64,000 bases of DNA from Takifugu bimaculatus (lineage: Eukaryota; Chordata; Actinopteri; Tetraodontiformes; Tetraodontidae): contig CP034980.1 of the NCBI GenBank assembly GCA_004026145.2, forward strand, positions 12,441,649 through 12,505,648, written 5' to 3'. Each line of letters opens with the position of its first letter. The first letter of the stretch is position 1. This document shows positions 24,001 to 35,900 of the stretch, piece after piece. Below the pieces are notes generated by a model that saw only the letters and a list, made by a program, of their open reading frames with translations, ran no database searches and was not told the DNA's origin. Position numbers and translations under genes: made by a program.

Positions 24001-26026
24001 AGCTCTGTAGCAGGGGGCATTGATATCTATGTTTGTGTAGTGTTCTGTCCCCATAGGGCTGTTTTTAAAGGCTGTAGAACACAGCTCCTCTGAGGGGATT
24101 CACGTGTTGAAATGTTTAAACGGCGCCCGCCCCCTCCTTTTGTACAGATGGTTTTTCCACAGTAAAGCAGAGGAACAGAAGGATCTCCTGCTCAGGCCCC
24201 CCCTCCTTTCTCACAAAACACACTCGCAGCCCCACTCAATCCCCCACACACAGCAGAAACCAATCTGGACGATGCCTTGCACCCTACTCCTCATTCACTG
24301 TGTGTGTAAGAGCCGTATCCAATTGCACCTTGAACTTAATTGGCTCGGCGGTACAGTGCGCCGCTGTCAAAGATGACAAATCATTCTTTCACAGCCTTGA
24401 AAAATGGCTGCCCGCTGAATTGTTGGAGGACACGGGACATGACAACGAGTTAATCGTGTCCCGGCTTCTGTTTATATTGTCTTGTAACTGTGAAGACCCT
24501 CATTGAGGGTGCTCTTTAGAGCCGGGCTGATTTGTTTGTCTCCGTCCTCTCTGGGGCCTGTGTGGGACCCAAATGTGAGGGCCTCATTCTCTGCTTTTCT
24601 CTTCAGCGAGACCCTATCAAGGCTTTCCAGGACTGCCACTATCCCTTCCTTCAGATCTCACGCTATAGATCAGCCCCACTGTCCCTTCAGATCAGGTCCC
24701 GTCCAAGAGGGAAAACAGCAGACAGATCAGATAAGACAGATAATTCACTGCTGAGCTCTGGGTTATTTTTAGGAGCTCAGATGTGACAGTGGTCGAGTGT
24801 GCACGGACATGCGTGTGCGTATGCGGGGAGAGAATTGTGTTAGGGACACACACACATGCACAGTGTTCTGCTCAGCGTCAGCGGGAGAACAGCTGTGGAC
24901 GCGAAGCAGCAGAGCAGCAGGTGAGCGCTGCAGCCTGCACCAAAGCCTCCTGAGCACCGCTGAGCAACGCTCCACGTTTCCTGAGTGAAAAACACGGAGG
25001 GAGCCGGAGAGTTCACCACATTCTCAGTTTACTGCCTTACTGTTGGGCAATCACAGGACGCACAGGTGAAAGCTACGCGTGGAGTAGACGCAGTCGTCCA
25101 CATGTAGAGATGCCAAATCGTTCCAGTGATTTTGTGTCCCGGATACCTTGAATCTTTTCCATGCACTATGACAGTGAGGACTGGGTGTGTTAAAGTACCT
25201 TCTGGGGACACAGAGGTTCTCTTCTATATAGTTTACAGTTCATTTTCAAGGAGTTCCATTCAAGCAGTCATCTTTGTCCTGGTAGTTTTCATCCCCTGAA
25301 CCTTAAATGTCTGACTTCTATGGAATTAGGATCAAAACATTGTTGTTCTCCTTTTATAGTCTCAAAAGAGTCACATGTTGAATGATCTTAAGTGCCCGGG
25401 TTATTGTTGTCACACATGTCTTTACTGTAAGAAATTGACTGAAAGATCACAATCAATAAATCTCAGACGAAATGTCAATCAGATCCGATCAAAACAGAAT
25501 CATTTGACTTTTAGTGTTCATTTAAAGTCAGCTGGCATAAATAACCACTGTCCCTGTTCTGTGGGTTCTATTCATCCCTTCAACAATGAGGTGATACTGT
25601 AATATGTACATATCAACAGTTAAGACATGACCTCATGCATCCTGTTTTTCTTCCAGCTAAACATTTCAGCACTCCCAGTAAAATATTCATCCGTACAGTC
25701 CGGTCTGTGTCACGTGACATCTGTGGAGCGTTGCTGCCACAGCTGTGAAAGTCATTTAGCCGCACGAGGACAGATTTGCCACACGTGTGCTGCTTTTGTG
25801 ACTGTATTTCAGCCCCCTGTGACATATTTTTCATTGTCCCGTCCTCTCAGACTTGGCCGATAACTTGGTGATGGATGACTTCACCTTCCAGGAGCAGCTG
25901 CTGACTCCTCGCTTGGCCACGGCCGGGATCGGAGGCGCGTCCTCACCTGCTACTCAGCTGTGGCGGAGCTACCTTGTCCCGACACTCCCTGTGATGGTTT
26001 CTATTCTCCTGTTTTGTCGTCACTGA
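3404..26026 (+). CDS. gpc3: glypican-3, C-terminal five coding exons (5' part outside window)
   Basis: Glypican-3 is a GPI-anchored heparan-sulfate proteoglycan of the outer plasma membrane that modulates Hedgehog, Wnt and BMP signals. Coding exons seen: 3404-3546, 4401-4526, 7421-7532, 17554-17725 and 25851-26026. They join in phase (2, 2, 0, 1) to give 242 residues and a TGA stop. In order they encode a furin-type RVSR site, an LCWNGQE block, the segment PVISQIIDKLKHINQ (one change from human GPC3, clearly different from GPC5), the acidic glycosaminoglycan block EEGFQSGDCDDEDEC with Ser-Gly, and a hydrophobic GPI-signal tail. The glypican cysteines of this half are kept (ICG, LCS, LCW, GDC, DEC). 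Signal peptide and N-terminal exons lie left of base 1. The next gene downstream is another glypican in the same orientation, which supports gpc3 over gpc5. Odd points are the basic RRKR near the Ser-Gly sites and the arginine-rich, poorly conserved stretch before the acidic block. Confidence 0.93.
3712..4118. repeat. polypyrimidine minisatellite, unit about 33 bp
   Basis: Tandem copies of a unit built on CTCTCGCCCCCTCCCTCTGT followed by CT dinucleotides. The CGCC (or variant CACC/TGCC) marker recurs near 3751, 3784, 3817, 3850, 3881, 3912, 3949, 3982, 4022, 4055 and 4089. That makes about 11 units of mostly 31-34 bases. The plus strand is almost purely pyrimidine. It lies in the gpc3 intron between exons 3404-3546 and 4401-4526 and creates long spurious open frames on both strands. 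Confidence 0.95.
4401..4526 (+). CDS. gpc3: gpc3 coding exon, LCWNG block
   Basis: Flanked by TTCAG and GTACGT; enters and leaves in phase 2. It encodes EFISSLRGFNSFYSGLGEAL followed by two cysteines and LCWNGQEMTD, collinear with the GPC3 region that ends LCWNGQELVER. The N-H-S sequence before LCWNG is a potential N-glycosylation sequon. Confidence 0.93.
4527..7420. other. gpc3 intron
   Basis: No coding or RNA feature recognised. It contains a GT tract (4548-4585), a short irregular run of GGTCAG-like hexamers near 4710-4745, and a TG/CG-rich patch near 6717-6741. Confidence 0.7.
4548..4585. repeat. (TG)n microsatellite with CG interruptions
   Basis: About 19 TG or CG dinucleotides, starting 22 bases after the donor of the preceding gpc3 exon. 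Confidence 0.93.
7421..7532 (+). CDS. gpc3: gpc3 coding exon, IIDKLKHINQ block
   Basis: Flanked by TGTCAG and GTGAGC; enters in phase 2 and leaves in phase 0. It ends with PPEPVISQIIDKLKHINQ, nearly identical to mammalian GPC3 and the best diagnostic peptide for assigning this gene. The first half (FPGPGLKRLHPG...) is divergent compared with the usual YSQKAARNGMKNQ stretch. Confidence 0.95.
10961..10993. repeat. (CCT)n trinucleotide repeat
   Basis: About ten CCT copies in the 10-kb gpc3 intron. Confidence 0.95.
11703..11729. repeat. (CA)n microsatellite
   Basis: About 13 CA copies with one AA interruption; a second short CA run lies at about 11809-11823. Confidence 0.9.
11976..12027. repeat. 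(CA)n microsatellite
   Basis: About 26 CA copies with a single TA interruption near 11995. Confidence 0.95.
13508..13551 (-). mobile_element. fragment of L2-like LINE 3' end (minus orientation)
   Basis: These 44 bases match, in reverse complement and at nearly all positions, the 3' tail of the LINE relic at 43282-43325. Shared cores are ACTCCCCTTTAACAGG and GAGCAGGACCA. The preceding CTTTACAGAAAACCAGGGCC (13475-13494) is also typical of such fish LINE tails, so the fragment may begin near 13440. No coding part of the element was seen here. Confidence 0.6.
16761..16802. repeat. (CA)n microsatellite
   Basis: About 21 CA copies with one TA interruption, in the 10-kb gpc3 intron. Confidence 0.95.
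17554..17725 (+). CDS. gpc3: gpc3 coding exon, glycosaminoglycan-attachment region
   Basis: Flanked by CACACAG and GTGAGG; phase 0 in, phase 1 out. It starts LLQ, as in GPC3, then has an arginine-rich variable stretch, then EEGFQSGDCDDEDEC and AGVSG, matching the two Ser-Gly heparan-sulfate sites of GPC3. It ends PPPRRKRLRVFA; RRKR is at 17698-17709. Confidence 0.93.
17726..25850. other. gpc3 last intron, about 8.1 kb
   Basis: Flanking exons join in phase 1 with no missing peptide. There is no microsatellite of note and no recognisable transposon. A 184-codon open frame on the minus strand (18005-18559) is the only long one, and it matches no family I know. Confidence 0.65.
25851..26026 (+). 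CDS. gpc3: gpc3 last coding exon, GPI-signal tail
   Basis: Acceptor CTCTCAG precedes 25851. The split codon gives DLADNLVMDDF, matching ELAYDLDVDDA of mammalian GPC3. It ends with a hydrophobic run LVPTLPVMVSILLFCRH and TGA at 26024-26026, as expected for a GPI-transamidase signal. The omega residue is not certain; small residues GGASS lie upstream of the hydrophobic run. Confidence 0.92.
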
Positions 26027-27076
26027 CCAGAGAACCCACGTTACCGTTGCTCCCGCTGCAGTCAAACAAAATGACTGAAACACTTTTTTAAAGAAAATCA
26101 TGATCGGTGTAAATTTAAATTGCTCTTAATGTCAAAAAAATGTCTGTTCTTTCTAAAACCCCCGGTTGCTCTCTACTAAAGTGCGGCAGATGGAGCAATG
26201 ACATTGTGTAAATAAGAAACCTGCCCTTTGATCACATCCCCATGATGTTTTTCAAACTTATGTGGCCTCTTTCTTCACCTTCTCTCTGCACCCATGCTGA
26301 CTTTATGTAATAACAAGTACCCTCATAATTAGACAGCTTTGTTATGGGCCTACTCATGTGGAGCATGTTGGCAGGCAGACACAAAACAGGCTTGTTCAAA
26401 ATGCCCCCACTGGCTGTCTGCAACAAGTCGATATCCTGCAGAACCGAGCTGGAAGAAGAAGAGGAAGCAACGTTCTGCTCCCTCCTCTCCTCGGAGCTTC
26501 TTGAATGATCTCCTGCCAGGGATGCACTTCAGCCTGAAAGTTGTTGGATCCTCCTCATCCCCCGGAGGCTGAGGCTGAACCTTTTAAATCTGCTGTACTC
26601 TAAAATGCTCTGTTATTACTTAAACCTCCCTGTTTGTCTCTTGTCTTTTATGTCTTGGTGGTAGCTAAATTATTTCAGGCAGACTCACGCTGATGTTGGC
26701 AGTGTTATTCTTCTTTTGTGACACTGATGTTTTGTTTGTTTTTTGTTCTACCAGCCCCACCATTTAAAAAATGACTTAAGGGCTGAGAGATTATAAGAGC
26801 TTGTCTCCAAATTAGCCTGCTAGCTGTAGAGATGTTAACGTGTTGATGCTATGTTTCCAAAAGTTTAGTTGAAATAATGTCAATTCCACCAAAAAAAAGT
26901 GTTGTTTGAATAGTTATAAACTTGCTGACCATGAAAACCTTGTCCAGCACTTAAATACAATTACAGTATGTGTAGAATTGTGTACACATTTGGCAACGTC
27001 ATTCGAATGGCTTTCATAACCTTTCATTTTGGCCTTTGTATTCAGTACTTTTCTCCAGCTTTCTTTTTTAAATAAA
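26027..27076 (+). other. gpc3: probable gpc3 3'UTR
   Basis: Follows the gpc3 stop codon. The clearest AATAAA downstream is at 27071-27076, which would give a 3'UTR of about 1.05 kb. The extent is inferred from the signal alone; an earlier variant signal could be used. Confidence 0.45.
27071..27076 (+). terminator. gpc3: candidate gpc3 polyadenylation signal AATAAA
   Basis: Canonical hexamer about 1.05 kb after the stop codon, followed about 35-50 bases later by GT-rich sequence (GGTTGGATTGTGGTT). Confidence 0.45.
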
Positions 27077-30000
27077 ATACAAACAACAACAAGCTTCAAC
27101 CTCTCAAGGTTGGATTGTGGTTATAGGAAGAATATTTGGATGCCCATAAACGCCAGCATCAGTTACCTCACCATGCCTAATTACTGCAGCAGATCTCCTG
27201 CCAGCAGTCACATGGAGACAGAGTGGCAACCATGCTAACCATACTCTCATTAGACTACGTGGTGAGTTATATTTACTGACGGTGGAAACCAAAGAGAAGG
27301 AAGCGAGAGGATGTGCAGAGACCACAGAGAACGCTAACTGCTGATTTGCAGGAGCCGGATTATCTCAGGCGTAATTTCAGAAAGCATAAAATCTTCTCCA
27401 GCCACAGAAACACTCGAGTTTCCTCATCACACGTCTGACATTCTGCTTCCTTTTTCTATTAAATGGTGACAACTGGTCAGAGTGTAAAATACATATTTCA
27501 CAGTTTAGCGAGCTGATTTTAGCCCAGGTTGGAAGAAATGTAACACTACATGTGGCATCATGCATGATCCATCCATTTCTTAACAGGCTGCCTTATTTAC
27601 AGGAGTAAATGAAGCATTTTAGAAGTGAGGAGTGCAAAGATAATAAGCAGAATATATAGATATATATAAATATAAAACAAGAATTACTTAAATGCAACAG
27701 ACTCGAGCAGGTCAGGTATGTCTGGACTTGATTTATCTGGGCTGTGAAGGAGCGAAACTGTCACGATTTGGTTCCTGAACTTCCAGTTCTTTTTTCACAC
27801 AAGAAGAATGAAAGCAACAGCAGCTCCTTTAATATTGTGACTGTCTAAAGGATACTGAAGACTCAGGTTTTCCTTCCAATCCAACATACCTCCCCGTCCC
27901 CTCTCGACAGTTTTTGTGGTTAACCCTCGAGCGAATTGAAGATTTGAGTCTGTTGGGCTTCACGCCTGACTGACCTGATCTGTGCCGCTGACTGGAGATT
28001 AATGTGCCTCGACTGGAAGATGGACAAAAACCGGTGGAAGCTGCAGGAGGCAGAAACAAAGGTCCTGCAGTCTATGGCAGCAGAGGGAGATTTAAATTCC
28101 ACTCGTTATTCGGTATTAGTGAAATATAACAGACGCAGGGAGAATCGTGCACATCGCTTTAAATCATATCCTGTCATATCTTCTCAAGTAAAGGAGCAAC
28201 CAAACTGAAGAAGAGGCAACAAAAAAAAGATCTAAGACTAGTAATGTGTTTACAGGAAGTCAGAGCGGGTCACAATTAAGTCGCACAAGTTCAGTTGTGG
28301 TCACATTAACGACGAGTGATGTACAGGTCTTATCAGCTCCAATTATCTTCAACAACAGGGATGTGGTTTTCTTCATGTATGTGATCACGACAGTCTGTAC
28401 TGGTTTGCTGCTGTGCCCATTAAGAACCAACACCAGCAGAAAAATGAATCCTCAACTATTTTGACTCTGGTTTAACAGGTCAAACCTAAATGGCACAAAG
28501 GGCGTATGAGTGGGATGTATTTAGTCCCTCCCTGCCAACCTCTCGGCCCCCGACCCAGCCACAAGCTTTGTTAGTGTCCATGTTGGGTGGTCAGATATGT
28601 AATCCTATGGAGATGGTTCCAGATAAACATCAGGGAGAAAAGCTTCTCCAACAGTAGCATAAATCAGGACCCAGAGTCTGTGTCCCACTGAATGAAATGG
28701 GTGAACCCAAACAACAGTGTTTCAGTGTCAGCCCGGCTTCGCTTTCCAGCCTGAGTCATTTCTGGAATGGCTCAAACGACGCCAGCAGAACACAAACCGC
28801 TGCGTTTTCTGGATGGCATGATTTGGAGTTATTTTGGAAAACGTTTCTAAAATTTCTGGAAGTGTGGCAAGTGTGTCAAAGGTCTGGAAAACAAGTAAAT
28901 GCATCGTCACTAAAGCTGGTCTAAATGCTCTAAAGCCTGGGGGTGGGGGACGCCCACCCTATATATTAAGCAGTAATGTAAACTAGAATCATAATGAAAT
29001 ACCTGCTGCAACACATATTTGAGTGTTTAAGTGCAGAACAGGGATATAAAATGGAGACCGGTCGTCATCCCGACGTAATAAATAAAAGCCAATGTTGCAT
29101 ATATTTGTTACCCTCTGGACTTCAAAGACCTTCATGAATAAGAGAATTTATGTTTCCAATGGACTGCCCAGGTTGTTGTCAGGCCGCTCCGAGCAGCATG
29201 TAAATCACGTGTGTTTTCTCCTGGATCTGGTTTTCATACTGCCAACAGATGATGAAGCACTCCGGGCAGCAGATCTCTCTGTGGGGTTTCTTTCCTTTCA
29301 ATCCCATTAATTTAGCCCCTGACGTCATTAGCCAGGTAACAGGCACTTATCCACAGTGTAACTAAGTTCATTAGTCTCGGTTGTTTATTTTTTTTATCTG
29401 TAATTTGAAATTGGCTGCTTTCTTAATAAGTGCTGTTCTCACTCCCAGCGTCGCTATCCTGTCTATGCTAAATCCCCCTTAACTCTTCACACCTGCTCAC
29501 CCCCCGGTCTGCACATTTAGGTAAAACACCATTGTTATGCATCTTTTAAAATGGTAAAAAGGGGGCTCCTTATGAAGGGATGGGCCAATGCTGGCTGCAG
29601 GGAGCAGCATCTCATCGGGGTTGGGGGGGGGGGGTGCTATACTGTGAATGCTAATGGTGGCTGCAGAGAGCACAAACAGGCCTATTGACATGCAGAGTTC
29701 GTATGTTTTCGTAGGGTAATATTGGGGCAAAGGCTTAGCCAGCACACAATGTTGACATCAGCAAAAGGTCAATTTGATATTAGTCAGCAGGGGCACCGAC
29801 AACAGCCTCCTGATAAAGTGGCACTATTTCTTGATCACACAATGGTGCTTGGGCTCGGGTACCTAAATAAGTCCAAGGGGGTCAACAAACAGTGCACAGT
29901 GAATTAAAATGACACTGTGATTCATGTGCATGAGTGTGCACAAGCTTCCCAGTCATGCGCTCCAATTTTTACAAAGCTGGATGTTGAAATTCTTCTGCCA

Positions 30001-32300
30001 ATGAGAAAAGCCGGAGACATGTCAAGTCGTTCAAAGCTCATTCAAGTCTAATTACCATGGCACCGGACCATTTTCTGACCCATTGTTGGCCTATTGAGGG
30101 GAGTGTTGAGGCCCATGCTCTCCCATGCACACAGCTCCAGCATCCTCCTCCTGCTCCTCAGCAACCGCTGGTTTATCCAGCAGTCACACGGAATGAATGG
30201 AGCCGCCTGAGGAATGTGGACACAAAAGGAGGAATGTCAGTTTTGCTGAGTGCTACCACCCCACCACTGCCCAATGCACACACGCTACTAATACACATTT
30301 GTGCCCACAGATATACACACACAGAACCACCCTGCAAGTCTGGGCATGTTTAGATGATGGGGCTAAAGAGCCTTATTTTATTATGACAGGAGTGTGAATG
30401 GCTTTGTGTGCACCAGTGATGCTAGACTTTCTCAAATGCCAAGATTTGTTGGGAAATGATGCCTGAAATTATCATGGATGGATGGATGGATGGATGGATG
30501 GATGGGTGGGTGGATGGATGGATGGATGGATGGGTGGATGGATGGATGGATGGGTGGGTGGATGGATGGATGGATGATGGATGATGGATGATGGATGGAT
30601 GGATGGGTGGGTGGATGGATGATGGATGGATGGATGGATGATGGATGGATGATGGATGGATACAGTGTTAAACCCAGACAGCAGCATCAAACCCAGGATG
30701 TTGGGGTGGTGCTGAGCAGCGCGTCCTGTGTGTCACCTGTGGCCAACCCCGTCCTGCTGACCTGCTGACCCCCTGACCTCCAGCTTGTTGAAGTGAACGT
30801 CTGAACTTTTTTTAACGTGTTTGCAGCGACACGTTTGGCGTGTAGCGGCCCCTTCATGACCGACTTGTCCTCCTGTCACCAGCCCAGTCTCACTGAACTC
30901 TGAACCTACTGGAAACAATCATTCATCCTGGACTTTATCACAATCGAGCACAAGAAAAACTAAATGAAAACCATTTCCATCCTGTTTTGTCCTGGCTGCA
31001 TTTGGTTCTGTTTTAAACGAAAAGCTGACCGTGTCTTTCAGTGACAGTGACTTATTGATTTTGATTGAACTGATTGTGTCCAGTCATTTTCCCAGAGAAG
31101 CAAAGGGTTACCACTAATAGCTGTGTCTTATCAAATAGAACGCCTGACAACAGAGAAAAGAAAACACATGGTGCACAAAAAAGGAAAGAAATGAGAACAG
31201 GACAGTGGATATTTTTAGCAAAAGCAGAATGGACGTAGATGTTCCGTGATTTTAGAGCATCTGCTCTACAGATGACATTTAAACACTCGACTCATTTGCT
31301 TTGGTTCCCTTGTTTTAGAACCAACGGGTCAAATTATTCCGCTCGCAAAGCAACTCACTTGTTGCAAACGCCACACGTGTGTTTGCATTTTTCCATGAAG
31401 TGTGATTTAAAAGGTTTTGACAGAAGATTTTGAACATTTTTCACCACCACCACGCTGAGCTGCACGTCCTGCTTTAGTGCTAAAATAAAATAAATGTGCT
31501 TCCTTCAGTGATCCGTTAAACTATTTTTTGAAAAGTTTCACCGATTTTCCAACAGTCCTGGAAGCCTTTCTAGTACGGTGTCCAGTTTCAGATACTTCCA
31601 GCAGTCTGTTTAATGTAATGCGCTTATTACAATTACGGCTGCGGGTCTATATAATTATTTAGTCATTGAGCAATTTAAAAAAAAAAGATTCCATTCATAA
31701 AAGCAATGAGAGCAAATGAAAACAAAAACCATTCCACTGAGGAAATGCATTTAATATGGACCATATTAGAAACACAACTGCAGTAAGTTCTTGGTGTGAT
31801 TTATAATCCTGCAAGTTTTAATCAGAGTTTTCAACAAATCAAGATGTTAAATGGCTTAATAGCACCCGTAAGGTGTAAAAGAGTCTACATGAAAGGAGGG
31901 AGGAGGCATTATCCATTATTACTAAGCTAGTCAGCTTAAAAAGAAGGAAAATAAGCAAGGCCTGAGTTCAAAGCCCTTTTTATCAGCGCTTTATCAGACA
32001 GGCACTAAACACTGATAGGAAAGTTCTCTAAATCAGGTCAAACAGGGTCCGCATTTAAGCCCTGAGTGGTTCGGGGGCTATTATCTGTTTATTATCGGGT
32101 TCTTCTGTTAACTAATAAAGAGATTTGACCTTGTGGTGGGAGAGTAGCTCCACCCTGGGTGACATTCATGGCTTTGAGGCTGGGTGCCACCAGTCTAGAC
32201 ACCATTGAGGGACCGGGATCGAGGCTTCCACGTCCCCGCTCCACGCTCCACCCCTGGTGTTCCTGTTTTCCAGGTCTTTGTCCCCGGAACCTGCGCTCTC
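27077..32300. other. gpc3-gpc4 intergenic spacer
   Basis: About 5.2 kb between the candidate gpc3 poly(A) signal and the CpG-rich start of gpc4. No gene or RNA is recognised. It contains a G run near 29625-29634 and the TGGA array at 30474-30661. Short AT-rich stretches near 27650-27690 are low-complexity. Confidence 0.6.
30474..30661. repeat. (ATGG)n tetranucleotide array
   Basis: About 188 bases of ATGG/TGGA units with GGGT variants and ATG-shortened units (GGATGATGGATGATGG). The array creates a spurious His-Pro-Ser frame on the minus strand. Confidence 0.97.
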
Positions 32301-32837
32301 TTCTGGGTGACCACCAGGATTTTCTTCTCTCATCTGCATTCCACAGTCCGGCGTGCTGCCCCGCACAAACCACGGCTCCAGGACCTGGGAAAACAGACGA
32401 GGAACAGAAAGAAAACAGCCCCACTCGGTGACAAGTCCAACCGCCTTCGCTCCGCTCGGGTCCGCTAGTTCGTCCGGTAGTTCGCGCTCCCATCAACCAG
32501 TAACCCCACCGTCCTTCTCTCCTGGGACGCTGAAAACTTTTTTTTTTTTGCCTCGTCTCCCGTTTGTTCGGCCGAGTCTGGGACTCCTCAATCGGACGGA
32601 CTACTTTTTAGGCATCGCTCGGTGTTTGTTGCCCTGTCGGAGCGGGTTTTACGGTGGTTCTGGACCGGCTGTGGATCCGGTATCTGTTGCTGAGGGAATC
32701 ACCGCGTCTTCATGAGGAAGCTCGGCGTGGGGTTTACTGAAACCTCGCTCTAGCTAACGCACACCTGGACAGTCTCACTCCGAGATTCGTAGCGCCCTTT
32801 ACGCCTTTTTTTGCTCTATTTTCCCCGCACTAACGAA
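32300..32837 (+). promoter_or_regulatory. gpc4: CpG-rich gpc4 promoter / 5'UTR region
   Basis: GC- and CpG-rich compared with its surroundings (for example 32440-32480 and 32555-32720) and immediately upstream of the gpc4 start codon, as expected for a CpG-island promoter. No TATA box is evident near a defined start, and the transcription start cannot be placed. A run of T at 32540-32550 interrupts it. Confidence 0.5.
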
Positions 32838-32994
32838 ATGAAGTCGCTGTTGGTTCTCGGTGTCGTTAACGCGCTGGTCGTGTTGGTTCTGTCGGGAACT
32901 GCGGAGCAAAAGTCGAAGAACTGCAACGAAGTTCGGGCTGCCTACAGCTCCAAGGGCTTCAACGTGAACGACGTCCCCAATAAAGGAGTCAATG
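32838..32994 (+). CDS. gpc4: gpc4 exon 1, signal peptide and first cysteine
   Basis: The ATG has G at -3. A hydrophobic leader (MKSLLVLGVVNALVVLVLSG) is followed by KSKNCNEVRAAYSSKGFNVN, the conserved mature N-terminus (C-EVR--Y--KGF). The donor is GTGAGT, phase 1. An upstream extension of the same open frame to 32811 has no ATG, so this ATG is chosen. Confidence 0.93.
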
Positions 32995-35900
32995 GTGAGT
33001 TTTGGACAACAGGAACCTTCGGTAACTTTAATGCTGTAATGTTGTTTTGCTGCCCCCCCTTCGCTCCCAAAGTGGGGGTCGGGGCCTCCCGTAGTTCCTG
33101 GGGAGGAATCCTGGGGGTCTCGTGGCTAACGAGCACTTTTTTAAAGCTAGCATCGTTAGCTAAAAGTTGTATCTGTTACCATGATTTTTGCTGTCTCATT
33201 ATTGCCCATAAAACTCAACAGATCATCACTTAAAGTTTTTAACCATCTGCTTTCTGTTAAGCACAACTTGTTCTCTTGACTCAACTTGGTGAACTTGGTA
33301 AAAGTCCTGGCGTCATTAACATGGCAAATGTTAATCCCAGGCTAATTAACAATAACCAAACTTTATCTTTCCCTGGATCATTTATCATTAATTCTTGTCA
33401 AGGCGTCCATCAGGTTCACCGTTTCAGGGTTATACTTCTGAACTATTTCAGACAAAACGTGTGTCTGGAACGGCTCCAGCGGGTAAATATAGTTCCCATT
33501 TAGGAAATAGTTGGAGGTAATTCATAACAATAAAGAGCTGTAATCAACATGCTCCCCACTGAAGGGAGACAGGCCTGTGTTTATTTCCAGACTTCCGTGT
33601 CCAGACTCCCCCGACTGTGATGTGCAGGCCGCCGCGCTCCTTCACTAAACACTCCCGAGGATTGTGGATGAGACTTTCAGACGTTGTTCCTCTTTGGCTT
33701 AGTGCGATCTTGTGGTTTAAACATTTTCTTTGTGGGCGCATGTTGTAATCCTCCAACCCCCCCTTTAACCCAGCCAAGAGGCAACTAATCTAATAGTGAA
33801 AACTGTTTTATGTGGCTGTTAATCAGCAGCCATAGCTGGGAAGGCAGATCTATTTAACCAGTAATGAGTTAAGTTTAACGGAGGGGGGGTTTGGGGGTGG
33901 GTGGTGGATGAAATGTGCTCTGTACACATGAACCCCCCCCCCCCCCGGTTCTCTTCAAAGTTGATTCAGTTGGTATTTTTCCCAGTGGTTTTGAATTTTT
34001 GCACCGTCCTGTAGCCCGACCTCTTATTGGGTGTTGTGTCTCTATATATCGGATTATTGTCTCTTGCATTACTCCCCACATAAACATTATGTCTATTGTC
34101 GTCTTGCATTTAAAATCTGAAGAAAGCGCATTTTCATTTGTATCAGACCCCAGAGGCTCATTAGAATTTGAGTTGGCCGCGACTGTCCAAGGCAGCAAGC
34201 GCACCCCCCCCTTCTTTTACACAATCCTGCAACTTCTTTTGTTTTCTGCCTGTATGTCTTTGTGATGCTAAATGTCATTGAGAGGACCCCAACATGTCTG
34301 CATCGGGCTGGATTGGATTGTGTTGGATCCCCTGGCTTTGAAAGAAAGATCTGAACGAGGGAAGTTTTATTGTGCAGGTTTGTGTGTTACACACACGTGC
34401 CTTTTCTTTACAATAGATTCTCTGTGCATGTCTAGGCTTTGGGCATCGCCAACCTCATTGAGGAGCTCTTTGTTATTGAAAGAGACCGAGATAATTGATC
34501 CAGAGAGAGAAACAAGGTTTACTGTCATTCGATTGTGTTGGGGGGGGGGGGGGGTCTTCGGGGAGTAAAAGGTGCTAAGAATGTTACTGTAACTAGTCAA
34601 ACTCAGCAAATCAAAGTCAGAAAGGCTGGATACATAAATTATTAGTAGTGACACGCCGCTCCTCGGGAGATTGATAGTTCCCTGGTATCTTGATGACATT
34701 CCTGCCATTTTCTTTTTAACTTTGACCATAATTGTGCAGACAGACATACTTTTAAAAATGAGATTTTCAAATGTTCCTCCTCCCCGGACCCATTTATCCT
34801 AAATTGCACAAACTCTAATGTCTTATTAGGCGCATAAGAATGTAAAAATTGCCATTCGTCGCTGTGTCTCTGGTTATAAACTGGAGCTGAGATCAGAAAC
34901 GCGCTGTTTTTCTTCCCTTCAGTATGGGAAACATCCCATGCTCTTAATTGTTTGGCCACATTATGACTGAAACTTAAAACACATGACCTCATCGTGCTGG
35001 CCGGCCTCATGGTAGAAGCTCCGCATTCTGCAGGCTCACATGAGGGCTCCTCGCCTCGTTGCTGGTGGCCACATGCCTTGTGTCATTATGGTTTGGGAAA
35101 TAACAGGCTGTGTTATTAGTGTGACATTCAGCAGATAAGATAACAGCGTAGAAATGGGGTGCTCACAGGCTGCAGAAGCTTTTATAGCTCAGAGGGCAAT
35201 TCCAGAGCAGCTCTGGCCTGCAGCACTCCTGCCGCTAATTCAAACACATCTAATCATTAACCAGTAAACTCTCCGACGTGGGCCTCTTGTCTGCCTGTGT
35301 TGACCCTATCAAAGCGGTTTTATATTTAAGATTAAGCAAGTGTTATTTAAAAGCAGTCCACTCTTGCGCCTAGTGAAGGGAGTTCATTTCAGAGCATGCT
35401 GGTTTTACAACATGAGCAGCGTCTCTAAAGGGTGCAGCGGTGCGTAGAAAAGTCTTCTGTTCCAGTTCTGTGTAGCTGTGCCTGTAGTTTATATCCTCCT
35501 TCCTCCTGCTCTTCTTCCTTGTGACGGCCTGGTGACCTTTCCTGCCTCCCAGCCGGAGAGAGGTCACCTCAGCACTCTTAACTATGGGCTGTAATGTAAG
35601 ATGGGGATAGATGTTTGTCCCCAACGGCCGTCAGTGTTGCACGGTTTGGTGAAAGCGGGTCAAAGGTTGCAGTGAACGTGGCTGGTTTTGCTACTTCCTT
35701 GTGTTGGTGCCCTGTAGGTGATTTTATTGTTTCTCCCATTATAAACACTGTCCATAAATACTCTGAAAACATCTTTCTGGCTAATGCACTACTGCTCTTG
35801 AAGCCTCTTCTCTATATGCTCCTTAAATCCAGCAGATTAAGGTCAGTCATAGAGTTGAAAACTGCCCCTGTTGCTCTCATGTGGACCAAATACCCATACG

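Noticed and set aside
3404..26026. Naming the first gene gpc5
   Set aside because: PVISQIIDKLKHINQ and EEGFQSGDC...DEDEC fit GPC3; GPC5 has a different sequence at both places, and the neighbouring gene order also fits gpc3-gpc4.
30472..30690. His-Pro-Ser repeat protein on the minus strand
   Set aside because: Translation of the ATGG array only.
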